Assembly (NCBI RefSeq): GCF_037126435.1
Contig: NZ_CP147020.1
Coordinates: 2,779,293-2,843,292, forward strand
DNA length: 64,000 nt
Direction of reading: 5' to 3'
Source of the DNA: Bernardetia sp. ABR2-2B
GTDB lineage: Bacteria; Bacteroidota; Bacteroidia; Cytophagales; Bernardetiaceae
Part shown: piece by piece, positions 9,836 through 18,949 of the stretch
How the letters are laid out: every line of letters begins with the position of its first letter
Numbering within the stretch: position 1 is the stretch's first letter
Made by a program: the position numbers and the translations under genes
Notes under the pieces: model-generated
Told to the model about the DNA's origin: nothing
What the model saw: the letters and a program-made list of their open reading frames with translations, nothing else
The model's database searches: none

Positions 9836-9870
9836 GCTATTCATTCTATCTTGAGTGAATAGCTTTTTTT
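9836..9870 (+). terminator. rho-independent terminator
   Basis: An 8-bp stem GCTATTCA / TGAATAGC (9836-9843, 9856-9863) is followed by seven T residues, 35 nt after the DUF2911 stop codon. Confidence 0.8.
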
Positions 9871-9943
9871 GAGTATAACTAGATTTAGTTTTTTTTCGTA
9901 TATAGTAAGATAACACAAATTTTACAACATTACCTTTTTCATT

Positions 9944-10246
9944 ATGATAGAAATTATAGCCATACTTGCAGTTTTTTCTGTTCCTGTGAGTGCCATTGTT
10001 GGTGGATATTATTACAAACTCAAAAAACTAGAAGTTGCTCGTCGTCTTAGTCATGAAGAACAACAGAAACTTGACATGATAATGCAAGAAAATGACGAAT
10101 TACGTCAGCGTTTGGAAAATGTAGAAGTTATTGTTTCTAGCGCAGATTTGGATATTCTGACAGCAGGAGCTTCTATGGAAGATATTACTCGTATCAAAAA
10201 TACAGTGAGCCAAGTAAAACAAGAAAAGCGTTTCAAATTGCGTTAA
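9944..10246 (+). CDS. small membrane-anchored coiled-coil protein, PspB-like architecture
   Basis: A 100-residue protein with one N-terminal membrane helix (residues 2-22, IIAILAVFSVPVSAIVGGYY), a basic juxtamembrane stretch (KLKKLEVARR) and an amphipathic coiled coil (about 36-66: HEEQQKLDMIMQENDELRQR). This arrangement and the wording resemble phage-shock protein B, where a single membrane helix is followed by a leucine-zipper-like helix that binds PspC. No pspC or pspA lies nearby, so the similarity may only be architectural. It stands alone, between a terminator and a 320-bp gap. Confidence 0.7.
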   Translation: MIEIIAILAVFSVPVSAIVGGYYYKLKKLEVARRLSHEEQQKLDMIMQENDELRQRLENVEVIVSSADLDILTAGASMEDITRIKNTVSQVKQEKRFKLR

Positions 10247-10568
10247 ATAAGAGTAACTCCAAGAGAAATTAGAAGACTAATAGACGACTCATATTCAACC
10301 CTTTCTTTCTAAAAAAAGTGAGGGTTTTCTTGTCGAATGACTAAGCTAAAATTTATTCTTTAAAGCTCTTTAAGAGTGATTACTCTGATAATTTCTATAC
10401 AGGTCAGCTCTCGTAGAGCAGACTGTTTGCAGTTGGTACTTAGACTGTTTCTAGTTTTCGACAGACGGTCTGCCCTTTGGGACTGACCTATTTACCATAA
10501 AAATCAACTTATTTAAAAATAAGATATTCAGCATTTTTCAAACCTATAAAAGTATAATAAAATTACTT
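10247..10568. other. gene-free interval with weak terminator
   Basis: No coding sequence was seen. Near the left end AACCCT (10298-10303) and AGGGTT (10321-10326), followed by TTCTT, form a weak terminator for the PspB-like gene. The centre holds the long inverted repeat listed at 10401-10489. The right end is AT-rich and leads to the stop of the convergent helicase gene. Confidence 0.5.
10401..10489. repeat. 89-nt imperfect inverted repeat (GC-richer than surroundings)
   Basis: The ends AGGTCAG (10401-10407) and CTGACCT (10483-10489) are perfect complements, and the inner GCAGAC (10418-10423) pairs with GTCTGC (10468-10473), giving a long imperfect cruciform or hairpin. The loop contains two copies of AGACTGTTT. 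Part of the right arm (TTTCGACAGACGGTCTG) recurs, with a 3-base insertion, inside the DUF4175 gene at 21624-21643. The element looks like a mobile intergenic repeat; I do not recognise a named family. Confidence 0.6.
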
Positions 10569-12068
10569 TCAAATTTTCTTAACTTCTTCTCTAGCTCGTG
10601 TAAGAGCCACATAAAGTATATTTATTTCTTCGTTAATGGCTTGTTTTCTAGCTTCCGAAATTGGCTTTCCTGTTTTGGTTTGTATGCCTTTGAGAATCTG
10701 TTTTTCACTAACAAAATCATTCAGAAGATAGACTTTATCCCATTCTAACCCTTTTCCTTTGTGTGCCGTTGTGAAAGTAATGTCTGCTTTATGAGGTTCT
10801 GTAATCCTGTTTTGAAGCCGTTCTAAAAGGTCTGGAAGCTCATTTCCATATTTTTTAACCAGTTCTACCAATCTTTTGAGTGAACGGTCTTGAGAAGCTG
10901 CTGCTGTTTCCTCAATTTGTTTCCAATCGTGCCAAAAGGCTTTTTTTCTATTGGCTTTATTATTCAGATTTACCAATTGTGAAATAGAAGAACCATCATC
11001 TAATTTTAGATACTGCTCAAAATTTCCTTCAAAAGCTACAGAACTTACTTTTTTAGATTCAAAAAGCCATTCTATTGCTGTCTGAATTAATCCTAGATGA
11101 GTTCTGGCAATGACTGCGTGAGTTTTCTTCTGATTGTTTATTTCTTGATTTGATAAAATAGAACGAGGAGTCATTTCAAAGTTTCCTACTTCAAAATCTG
11201 GAAAAATATGTTTTTTCCACGCCACTACTTCCTTTGCATACTCGGTTACAGCAGCAGGACAACGAAAACTCTTTTGTAGATTTAATGTCGGAAAATCAGT
11301 ATTTGAAAGTGAATTAATAGCACTTCGCCAACCATAAATTTGTTGATGCTTATCTCCTACAATCAATTTTGTAGCTTCTTGATTCATAAAAACATCTAGC
11401 ATAACAGGAGAAGCGTCTTGCCCTTCATCAAATAAAATCCATTCAAAAGACAACTTAGGATTTGATAATTGATATTTTTTGAGATAAAAATCGTGTGTAA
11501 TTGGAATTTTGGTATCGCTCATTTTATCAAAAAGCCATTTTACTTGTCGCTCTAGTTGGTCATAATTTTTCTGAGCAAATGAAAGTCCTTTTCGTGGAGT
11601 GAGCTTTTCAGTATAATCAAATGCTGAAATATTTTTGTGTGTACTCTGGCAAAATGTATCAAAAAAGTTTTTGGTATGACGAGCCAATAAGTAACTATTT
11701 GTAGCATCTGAATCTGACAAATGAAAATAGTTTTTGATAGAAGAAAGCGATAAGTCAAAAATCAGAGGAGGTGTTTTTTTTCTAAAAAGACTTCTATAAG
11801 CTAATGAATGCGCTGTTTCTACCCAAAGTGTCGGAATATCATTCTGATTGTTTAATCGTAATTTTCGTAAAATTTCTTCTTTTATGGCTCTATTAAAAGC
11901 TAGATATAACATAAAACCTTCGCCTTCTCGTTTTTTGGCGTACTCCAAAAGAGCTGTCGTTTTTCCAGAACCAGCCACAGCTTCCACTTTCAAATCGCCT
12001 TCTGATTCGATGATAGACTCTTGTTGTGAAGTGAAAATAGGTTGTATATTATTTTGAGTAGCGATAAT
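10569..12068 (-). CDS. superfamily I DNA helicase, UvrD/FBH1-like
   Basis: An ATP-dependent DNA helicase with all SF1 motifs: Walker A AVAGSGKTT, motif II ILFDEGQDASPVM, motif III GDKHQQIYGWRSAINSL, motif IV LQKSFRCPAAV, motif V TTAHKGKGLEWDKVYLLNDF and motif VI NILYVALTRARE at the C-terminus. The wording HQQIYGWR and GLEWDxVxLxxDF resembles the F-box helicase 1 (FBH1) subgroup rather than UvrD/Rep proper. At ~499 residues it is a compact form. The conserved Q-motif (FTSQQESIIES) lies upstream of the first usual start codon (TTG at 11993), and no ATG, GTG or TTG exists between it and an in-frame stop. I therefore extend the gene to the ATT at 12068, which is an inference. Confidence 0.85.
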   Translation of the reverse strand: MIATQNNIQPIFTSQQESIIESEGDLKVEAVAGSGKTTALLEYAKKREGEGFMLYLAFNRAIKEEILRKLRLNNQNDIPTLWVETAHSLAYRSLFRKKTPPLIFDLSLSSIKNYFHLSDSDATNSYLLARHTKNFFDTFCQSTHKNISAFDYTEKLTPRKGLSFAQKNYDQLERQVKWLFDKMSDTKIPITHDFYLKKYQLSNPKLSFEWILFDEGQDASPVMLDVFMNQEATKLIVGDKHQQIYGWRSAINSLSNTDFPTLNLQKSFRCPAAVTEYAKEVVAWKKHIFPDFEVGNFEMTPRSILSNQEINNQKKTHAVIARTHLGLIQTAIEWLFESKKVSSVAFEGNFEQYLKLDDGSSISQLVNLNNKANRKKAFWHDWKQIEETAAASQDRSLKRLVELVKKYGNELPDLLERLQNRITEPHKADITFTTAHKGKGLEWDKVYLLNDFVSEKQILKGIQTKTGKPISEARKQAINEEINILYVALTRAREEVKKI

Positions 12069-12227
12069 TTAGAACTTATTTAGATTTTTATATCTGAACT
12101 TGAACACAAAAAATGATTATTTTTCATAAATTGAAAGATAAAGAAACTTTTCTAAAAATACTGGCGTTTAGAAATTCATACAACAAATATCAAATTTATT
12201 TATCAAAAAATTAAACAAACACAACTT

Positions 12228-12980
12228 ATGTCAAACAAATTACACGAGCTTTTAGCTGTCGAACAAGAAAGAAAGAATAAAGCCAACCAAGCAATTGGTG
12301 AAGCAAAAAAGACATTTACCAAAAATGACCCTTATTTTGATGGAATGGTGAAGCACTATGTTTCTTTAGAGGAAAATTCTGATGAAATTCCAGATGAAAC
12401 GAAGGAAATGGTTACGACCGTCAAAAAGAAATTAGAGGATGCGATGGAACTTATCATTGCAGGAATTGATGCTAATATTTCGAAAGAAGAAACCAATTCT
12501 GCTGATGTTGCAAAGGCTGAACTTACCATTGGAAACAAGAAGTTCGGTACGTTTTCAGCTACTTCTCTTTTGGCATTAGAGAGTAATATTAACCGTTTGA
12601 AAGATTTGTATAATGCAATTCCGACACTTGACCAAACTCGTAAATGGGAGTTTGATAATAAAACAAATGTCTATCGTACGCCAGAAGAAGTAAAATTTCG
12701 TACAGTTAAGCGTCCGAAAGTGATTGTAAAATACGAAGCTACAAAAGAACATCCAGCACAAACTGAACTTTTGAACCTTGATTTTCAAGTAGGTAAATAT
12801 GAAACAGTTTATACATCTGGAAAAGTTACTTCCTCTCAAAAAAGCGATATGATTGCACGTATTAATGAGCTTTTGGAAGCTGTGAAAGTGGCTCGTTCGA
12901 AGGCAAATAACGCCGAAGTGAAGAATACAAAAGTAGGAAAAGATATTTTTGAATTTATTCACAAAGGGATTTTAAAGTAA
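12228..12980 (+). CDS. DUF7873-like protein
   Basis: A 250-residue soluble protein without signal peptide or membrane segments. The pattern of an N-terminal LLAVEQERK, then WEFDNKTNVYRTPEEVKFRT (about 140-160), YEATKEHPAQTELL (about 168-181) and a glycine-kinked VGKYETVYTSGKVTSSQK matches what I remember of the uncharacterised DUF7873 family, which is also found in actinobacteria and phages. The C-terminus is helical (INELLEAVKVARSKAN). The function is unknown. It is a single gene with its own hairpin terminator, divergent from the helicase. The family name is from memory and moderately certain. Confidence 0.7.
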   Translation: MSNKLHELLAVEQERKNKANQAIGEAKKTFTKNDPYFDGMVKHYVSLEENSDEIPDETKEMVTTVKKKLEDAMELIIAGIDANISKEETNSADVAKAELTIGNKKFGTFSATSLLALESNINRLKDLYNAIPTLDQTRKWEFDNKTNVYRTPEEVKFRTVKRPKVIVKYEATKEHPAQTELLNLDFQVGKYETVYTSGKVTSSQKSDMIARINELLEAVKVARSKANNAEVKNTKVGKDIFEFIHKGILK

Positions 12981-13007
12981 TTATTAATGAAATACTAAGT
13001 TCTATTT

Positions 13008-13046
13008 AAAAAAGGTTTTGAAAACAATGTTTTCAAAACCTTTTTT
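13008..13046. terminator. bidirectional hairpin terminator
   Basis: A perfect 18-bp stem (AAAAAAGGTTTTGAAAAC and its complement) with a 3-nt loop lies between the DUF7873-like gene and the convergent outer-membrane protein gene. Confidence 0.9.
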
Positions 13047-13122
13047 AATTCTAAATTTTTCGAAGACAAAAAAAGAAATTGATTTTATTTCTAACTTCTA
13101 AAACCTGACTTCTTACTTAGTT

Positions 13123-15216
13123 TTATCGCCCTTCATTTCCTTTATGAAAATAAATAACATCTGGTTTTTCTATATCAAAATCTTCAATTCTTAGACGTGG
13201 AACGTTGTCAATAACAGTTTGAAGGTAATAAGGAGCATCATCAAAGCCTGTATAAAATCCAAAACGAATTTGAAGTGTATGGAAAGAAAAACGTTCATTA
13301 TACATTCTAAAACCAATATTATATCCTTGAAAAATAGGACTTTGTGAAATAGAACTCCCAAAAGTAGCTACTCCAATATCTGCACGAGCAAAAAATGCCC
13401 ATTGAAAATCTAAAAACCTCCAAGGTGTAAAAAATACGCTTTCAGTTCCAATAAAACCAACTTCTGTGCCTCGTAGTTGATTATCACGTATTCCCCAAAT
13501 TCCAGCACTACTATTTATATCAGTAAATTCTCTTTCAAAACGATTTATTCCTTTTGTAAAACGTCCCCTCAAAAATTGTCTCAAACGCCATTTTCTCAAA
13601 CATAATAAAGGGGTAAAATAAGTGAATTTTGATTCAAAAACTCCTTGTTCAAACTCTTTTTCAGTTGTCATATACGAACCTAAAGCTAAAGAAGCACGAA
13701 CATAACCTATTTTGTTAGTCTTGATTCCTTTACTAAGTTCTACTCCTGTATAATATCTAGTTTCTAGGTCTGTATTTGATTTTCCAAAAGTTAAGACAGC
13801 ACGTCTTCCAATAGGAATATCTTCTGTTCGTCCAAAACCATAAATCATGTAATCTCTCTGATATTTTCGTTTGGTAAGTCCGACACTCAAAAGCATTTGA
13901 GTATGATTTTGATACAAAAGATTTGTGTCAGCACTTATTTCGGGACGGTTTAGAAAATAATAGTTGGTAAAACGAGCAGCTGTAATAATAGCACTTCTTC
14001 CTTTCCCATCTAGATTTTTCTTTTTAATAGGAAAAGAATATGCTCCCCATCCATCAGTAAGTAAATAACTATAAAAAAAATTGGGTGTAATTGTATCATT
14101 TTCCATCAAAGGAAGAGCCAACCAACGCCTATAACCAAGCTCTACGCCACCTGCCCAACGCATACTAGGAGAAAGAAAACCACGCTCTAGGGCTGCATTA
14201 TAACTTTTTCTTTCATACGTATTCCAATATTCAGCACTCAAAACTGAAAATGAGTTTCCCAAATAAGCAGATTCAAATTTTGCTCTATGTCCAAACTCTT
14301 GTTCAGAATCAGGTGAATAGATTAACTCTCCTTCTACATTATGCCCAAACCCTAATAAATTTCGTTCTTGTAATTGAATCCAGCCACTACTTATTCCTGA
14401 TGCACCTGCACTTGGAATAAGCGACCAAATATCGTGAGTAATTACTTCAATATCTACTGTATCACTTGTTGTACCGTCTTCTCTTTGCCTTGCTTTTACA
14501 TAAATACGAGCATCTCCAATGGCTCTAAGTTGTCTCAAAATTCGCTCTGTATCTTTTATTAAATCAGGGTTTAACTTATCACCTTCTTCAAACAATAAAT
14601 AACGCCTTTTGACTACACTACTTTGTGTTTGAATATGAATTGTATTTGCAGCTCTTTCTAACCAATTTCTTGTTTTTCGTAATGTATCAGTCGCCTTTGC
14701 TCCAAACACATCTAATGTCAAGACACTTATTTTTCCCATTATTTTTCCTTCTTGCTCTTTCCAATCTGGATAATGCAAAACATCGGGAGGAGGGCAAAAA
14801 ACAGGTTCTTTTTTTGAGCTAATAACCCAACTTACAATTTCTTTTGTCCATTTTCTTTTTGCAGCCCAATTCTTAATTCTATCAGTAGTGGTAGTATCAT
14901 TTATTTCTTTATCGTAATCCGAAACCATCCTATCAATACTATCTAGCGTAACTTTATCAATAGCGTAATCAGGAAAATAAGGAGCTTTTTGTGCTTGACT
15001 TTCTTGAAAAAGGAGTAAATAAGAAAGCATCACAAAAAAGGCTATTGATAGCTTTTTATCAAAAATAAGTCTAAAAATAGGGTCAAAAAAATACCGAAAA
15101 GGAGGAAGACAACTAACAAAAATAGAATTTAATAAGCCTAAAATTAATTTAAAAAATGAAATTCTATCTTTCTTTAAGCTGCCTTTATTTTGGTCAAAGA
15201 CCAATTGCTTATTCAT
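13123..15216 (-). CDS. Omp85-like outer-membrane protein (POTRA plus beta-barrel)
   Basis: A 697-residue outer-membrane protein. Following a long N-terminal region, a hydrophobic segment ending in QESQAQ (about residues 56-76) looks like the export signal. Residues ~155-265 resemble POTRA domains (GKIMGKISVLTLDVFG, then LLFEEGDKLNPDLIKDTERI, ending DTVDIEVITHDIWSL). From ~270 to the end alternating amphipathic strands form a beta-barrel, closing with SFHTLQIRFGFYTGF. This is the plan of BamA/TamA-type Omp85 proteins, though no BamA-typical VRGF motif was seen, so the substrate is unknown. The ~55 residues before the signal are unusual, but no good internal ATG precedes the hydrophobic core. 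Confidence 0.7.
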   Translation of the reverse strand: MNKQLVFDQNKGSLKKDRISFFKLILGLLNSIFVSCLPPFRYFFDPIFRLIFDKKLSIAFFVMLSYLLLFQESQAQKAPYFPDYAIDKVTLDSIDRMVSDYDKEINDTTTTDRIKNWAAKRKWTKEIVSWVISSKKEPVFCPPPDVLHYPDWKEQEGKIMGKISVLTLDVFGAKATDTLRKTRNWLERAANTIHIQTQSSVVKRRYLLFEEGDKLNPDLIKDTERILRQLRAIGDARIYVKARQREDGTTSDTVDIEVITHDIWSLIPSAGASGISSGWIQLQERNLLGFGHNVEGELIYSPDSEQEFGHRAKFESAYLGNSFSVLSAEYWNTYERKSYNAALERGFLSPSMRWAGGVELGYRRWLALPLMENDTITPNFFYSYLLTDGWGAYSFPIKKKNLDGKGRSAIITAARFTNYYFLNRPEISADTNLLYQNHTQMLLSVGLTKRKYQRDYMIYGFGRTEDIPIGRRAVLTFGKSNTDLETRYYTGVELSKGIKTNKIGYVRASLALGSYMTTEKEFEQGVFESKFTYFTPLLCLRKWRLRQFLRGRFTKGINRFEREFTDINSSAGIWGIRDNQLRGTEVGFIGTESVFFTPWRFLDFQWAFFARADIGVATFGSSISQSPIFQGYNIGFRMYNERFSFHTLQIRFGFYTGFDDAPYYLQTVIDNVPRLRIEDFDIEKPDVIYFHKGNEGR

Positions 15217-15819
15217 GTTTTTATAAATAATAAGCTAATGCTATATGGTACAGAATATAAAAAAATGGAGAAATATAATTTTTATTAAATCATAAAACTA
15301 CTTAACTCTGTTAGTTTATATCAACATTATTGTGAAACGAATGTTTTCTAAAGTGTACTCTATTTATTTAAAATAAAGTATCATTTTTTGATAACGTCTA
15401 ATTTTTCTTTGTTACAAAGCTTATTTTGATATAAAAATATAGAATAAACCTACTAACGTAAAAAAACACAATTTATAGTCTTAGCATCAAGCTTTACCTA
15501 ATTTTATTTATCATTTCTGTACTTTAACCTAAAAAAAACAGTTTTTTTAAGAAAAAAAAGAAATTTGTTATGTGGATTATATTTTTCACAACTAAAAAAA
15601 TTACTTTTTTAGCAAAAAACACACATCAAACCTTACTTATTCTTCTTTCATTTATTTGTAGTTTACAAACTTTAGGGTTAGTTTTTGCAGTTATTAGATT
15701 GAATAGTAAGCTGATTAGTACACTTTTAACTTCTTATTCTGAAACTATTCATTCAAGTGATGATAATTAATTTTTATCATCATCAAAAAAATTGCAGACA
15801 CTTCCTTTCCTATATTTCT
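15217..15819. other. 603-bp divergent intergenic region
   Basis: This AT-rich region separates the Omp85-like gene (minus) from the DUF3857 gene (plus) and presumably contains both promoters. A 66-codon frame at 15570-15770 encodes one hydrophobic stretch but shows no recognisable family and poor coding character, so I do not call it. No convincing hairpin or repeat was seen. Confidence 0.4.
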
Positions 15820-17877
15820 ATGAATAAATACTTACGGTTCTTTTTTCTCTTCTCTTCTCTATTCTTGATTGCTTCTTTTTCATTTTATGTAAAAGCTCAA
15901 GAGATAATGACTGGTTTTTCTGAAAATGAGAATGAAAACAGCGAAATTTTTCCTTACTCAGAGCCTTTCCAACTTCTCAATTATGATTGGGATATTTCTC
16001 CTACTATTGCAAAAGTAAGTACAGAAAAAAATACTGACCAAACTATCTTTCAAAAATATCATTATGCCTTAGAGTATTTTTATGATGAAAAAGGAGATTT
16101 TAAAATGTGGGAACTGACACATCATATTATAAAAATAAACTCTGAAAATACTCTCAAGCAGTATAATAAAGTATTTGTTCCTCTTCAAGATGGAGAGAAA
16201 TTAGTAAGTTTGAAAGCTAGAAGTATTCAAACTGATGGAAAAACAATAGAGATAGACCTTTCTCAGATTCGTAAAGTAGAAGAAAATGGTTTTTTTGCTT
16301 CTTCTACTCGTTTTCCTATTGAGGGAGCGCAAGTAGGAAGCAATATTGAATATTTTTATGTAATAGAGCGTTCGGCTTCTCTTTCTGGACATTATATGTA
16401 TCCTGCTAATGTAGTTCTTAAAAATGTTAGTTTTGAGCTTATTACTCCTACAAATATTCTTTTTACAAGCAAAAGTTATAACGGACTTCCACAAGCAAAA
16501 CAACAGAGCGATGCCATGGGAAGAAATCTGCTTTCTATTACAACTGATAAAATAAATACACTATCTTCAAAATCTGTTTTGGGAGAAGGAAATTTGATGC
16601 GTTTGCATTACCGTTTTTCACACATTTTGGCTGATGAGAAATATGCAGATAATAGTTGGGAAAGTATTGCAAACCAACTTGCTTCAGTAGTTTATCCATT
16701 GAGTTTGAAAGATGAGAACAGAAAAATTAGTTCTATTTTAGAAGAACTAAGTGCTGACAAAAAATCTTTACTTCCTCAAGAACAAAAAATAAAGGCAATT
16801 GAAGATTATATAAAAAATCATATTCGTATAGATGAAAATATTAGCCACGACTCGTACTCTCTTCTTTCTTCTTTAGAAACTGGAATGAGTGATAGTTATG
16901 GTGTTTTGCGTTTGTTTGGAGCTTTCTTTCAAAATGCAGGAATAGACCATCGTTTGGTAGGAACTTCTGATAAAAAATATTTTACTTTTGATGAAGAATT
17001 TCCTTCGTGGGATTTTATTCACGCTTATTTATTTTACTTTCCTTCTCTGAAAAGTTATTTGATGCCTACTGAAGTTAATTATCGTTATGGGCATATTCCT
17101 TATTCACTTATCAACAATAAAGGTATTTTTGTAAAACCTCCTGTAATTATAGGAGAGGATATTATTGCTTATTCAGATATTCGTACTATTGATTTTGTTC
17201 CTACTCAAAGCCATACCAATACACATTATAAGGTAAGTTTTGAAGATGAACTAAATACTACAAAAATTAATTTGAAAAGAGAGCTAACAGGATATTCAGC
17301 CATTGATTATCACGCTTATTACTATCTGTCTGACGAACCTGAAAAGGCAGTTGCTAGTCGTTTTGATATTCGTGCAGGAGAACAAGCTATTCCAGAACGT
17401 GTAGATATTACAACCATAGAAAATAACTATTCTGATACTCAAACAGTTCGTATGGATATATTTAATGTAGAGGGAAAAATATCTTCAAATACACTAGTAG
17501 AACAAGCAAATGAAACCTATTTATTCAAACTAGGAAGCCTTTTAGATGCACATCCAAAATCATATTTACAAAAAGGAAATATAGAAAAAGGTTACCCAGA
17601 AGAGTTCAAGACAATTATCGAAATAAAAATTCCAGAAGGCTATTATGTCAGAAATTTCGAATCACTCAAAAAACAGATTTGGAATGTAGAAATGGGACAA
17701 ATGCTTATGCACTTCAAAACAGAAGCACACATAAAAAACGGAGTTCTGATGGTAGAAGTAACAGAGTTTTATAGAGATGCGATCCAAACAAAAGAACAAT
17801 TAGCTGCCTTTGAGCGTATTAATGCTGCGTCAGTGAGCTTTAGCAATGCAGTTGTGATGCTTCAAAAAATGAAATAA
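15820..17877 (+). CDS. DUF3857 protein with degenerate transglutaminase-like domain
   Basis: I start at the ATG at 15820 because it gives a signal peptide (MNKYLRFFFLFSSLFLIASF...KAQ); the upstream ATG at 15757 would bury it. The 685-residue secreted protein has a DUF3857 beta-domain (about 60-260, with YNKVFVPLQDGEKLVSLKAR and FPIEGAQVGSNIEYFYVIE), then a helical transglutaminase-like core (about 315-420) and a C-terminal beta-domain ending QLAAFERINAASVSFSNAVV. In the core the expected catalytic Cys (normally G-x-C-K-D) is replaced (GMSDSYGVLRLFGAFF), while the later His (FIHAYLFYF) remains, so proteolytic or transglutaminase activity is unlikely. A terminator follows at 17955. Confidence 0.75.
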   Translation: MNKYLRFFFLFSSLFLIASFSFYVKAQEIMTGFSENENENSEIFPYSEPFQLLNYDWDISPTIAKVSTEKNTDQTIFQKYHYALEYFYDEKGDFKMWELTHHIIKINSENTLKQYNKVFVPLQDGEKLVSLKARSIQTDGKTIEIDLSQIRKVEENGFFASSTRFPIEGAQVGSNIEYFYVIERSASLSGHYMYPANVVLKNVSFELITPTNILFTSKSYNGLPQAKQQSDAMGRNLLSITTDKINTLSSKSVLGEGNLMRLHYRFSHILADEKYADNSWESIANQLASVVYPLSLKDENRKISSILEELSADKKSLLPQEQKIKAIEDYIKNHIRIDENISHDSYSLLSSLETGMSDSYGVLRLFGAFFQNAGIDHRLVGTSDKKYFTFDEEFPSWDFIHAYLFYFPSLKSYLMPTEVNYRYGHIPYSLINNKGIFVKPPVIIGEDIIAYSDIRTIDFVPTQSHTNTHYKVSFEDELNTTKINLKRELTGYSAIDYHAYYYLSDEPEKAVASRFDIRAGEQAIPERVDITTIENNYSDTQTVRMDIFNVEGKISSNTLVEQANETYLFKLGSLLDAHPKSYLQKGNIEKGYPEEFKTIIEIKIPEGYYVRNFESLKKQIWNVEMGQMLMHFKTEAHIKNGVLMVEVTEFYRDAIQTKEQLAAFERINAASVSFSNAVVMLQKMK

Positions 17878-17954
17878 AATTTATAAAATAAAAAACAGGA
17901 AAACATAAAGGAAAATTCCCCTTTTAATTTTTATTATAAAACTTATAAATCCTT

Positions 17955-17988
17955 AATCCTATGAGATAACTTCTTATAGGATTTTTCT
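17955..17988 (+). terminator. rho-independent terminator
   Basis: An 8-bp stem AATCCTAT / ATAGGATT (17955-17962, 17976-17983) is followed by a T-rich run (TTTCTTTTC), 78 nt after the DUF3857 stop. Confidence 0.65.
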
Positions 17989-17996
17989 TTTCTCTA

Positions 17997-18066
17997 AAAC
18001 TTTAACTTTTTTAAAGTACAATCTCTTTTTAATACTCTATCAAATTGATTATCTTGTATAGTTATT
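17997..18066 (+). repeat. 70-nt direct repeat, left copy
   Basis: This copy begins AAACTTTAACTTTTTTAAAG and ends TTGTATAGTTATT. It aligns without gaps to 18950-19019 (56/70 identical by hand count, with both ends almost perfect). The two copies bracket the minus-strand gene at 18114-18866. Confidence 0.75.
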
Positions 18067-18077
18067 GATTGACATTA

Positions 18078-18108
18078 TGTCGCTTGTAGTGACACCAACA
18101 AGGGCAAG
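18078..18108 (+). repeat. REP-like palindromic repeat, copy 1
   Basis: A diverged member of a four-copy family with core GTYGGTG-GAGA-CACCRAC. It lies six bases beyond the stop codon of the minus-strand gene at 18114. The other copies are at 35913, 40618 (inverted) and 42182. Confidence 0.65.
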
Positions 18109-18113
18109 AAGAA

Positions 18114-18866
18114 TTACTTTGATAAAGATTTTAGTTTAGTTTTGAAGTCTTCACTTAATAATTCAATGGGTTTTTTATCATTAATTACTGTTTCAAAATC
18201 TACTCCTTGTTCTCTTAGAAATAAGATATAATTTCGTATTGTTTTGGTATGCTTTTCTATCCCTTCTTCTGTTTCTAACTTTTCTAATTTACAAAGTTCT
18301 AAGAGATAATTTTCTCTTTCTCCTGTAATATTTATAACATTCTTTTCTGCCTTTAAACCTTTACTTATTAATGCTTTTACGACTGGTTGCATTACGATAT
18401 ACCATTCAGGAACAACATCAAAGTAACAGTTTAGCCTTCCCAACAAAGTAGGTCTAACACGTACATAGTCATTTTCCACAAGCATAGTATAGGACGAAAT
18501 CAAACATTTTTGATTTTTTTCAGAAAGGAAACAACTCAAATCATCTATATAAATATCTAAGATTTCTTCTGAGTTTTCTTCTGTATATCCTATAATAGCT
18601 TTGTTCTTAGCAAGTAAATCTACTACTTTTAGCTTACACTCATCAATGGCATATTTCAGATAGGTTCTTTCTGTTTTGCTGTAATAATTGAGAACATACT
18701 CTTTGAAAGTAGCATCTTTATCCATTAATTTTTCTAACTTTTTTGCATTATTCCTGTCTATAAGTTTATAAACTAATCTCTCTTTTTTGTCTAGTTGAGC
18801 AAATGTGGAAGTCGATAAGGCAACTAAAAATAATATACATACAAAAGTTTTAAAAGTATTTTTCAT
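18114..18866 (-). CDS. secreted protein of unknown function, helical repeat-like
   Basis: The ATG at 18866 gives a signal peptide (MKNTFKTFVCILFLVALSTS...FAQ) and a 250-residue product; an upstream ATG at 18914 only adds basic residues. The mature part is helical, with segments such as LVYKLIDRNNAKKLEKLMDK and YLKYAIDECKLKVVDLLAKN that resemble degenerate ankyrin-type helix pairs, and two Cys pairs in the middle. I do not recognise a family. It is transcribed against both neighbours and lies exactly between 70-nt direct repeats, with a REP-like element just past its stop, which suggests it was inserted. Confidence 0.6.
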   Translation of the reverse strand: MKNTFKTFVCILFLVALSTSTFAQLDKKERLVYKLIDRNNAKKLEKLMDKDATFKEYVLNYYSKTERTYLKYAIDECKLKVVDLLAKNKAIIGYTEENSEEILDIYIDDLSCFLSEKNQKCLISSYTMLVENDYVRVRPTLLGRLNCYFDVVPEWYIVMQPVVKALISKGLKAEKNVINITGERENYLLELCKLEKLETEEGIEKHTKTIRNYILFLREQGVDFETVINDKKPIELLSEDFKTKLKSLSK

Positions 18867-18949
18867 AATTTTTATCTTTATTTTAAAAGTAAAATGATAT
18901 TTGATTTTGTTCAAATATTGTGCATATATTTTTATTAAACAGCATTACT

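Noticed and set aside
12576-12962. 128-codon minus-strand frame with hydrophobic residues
   Set aside because: Mirrors the well-formed DUF7873-like gene on the other strand; no start signals or homology.
15570-15770. 66-codon open frame with one hydrophobic segment
   Set aside because: No recognisable family, AT-rich composition like the surrounding intergenic DNA, and it overlaps the next gene's upstream frame; likely chance.
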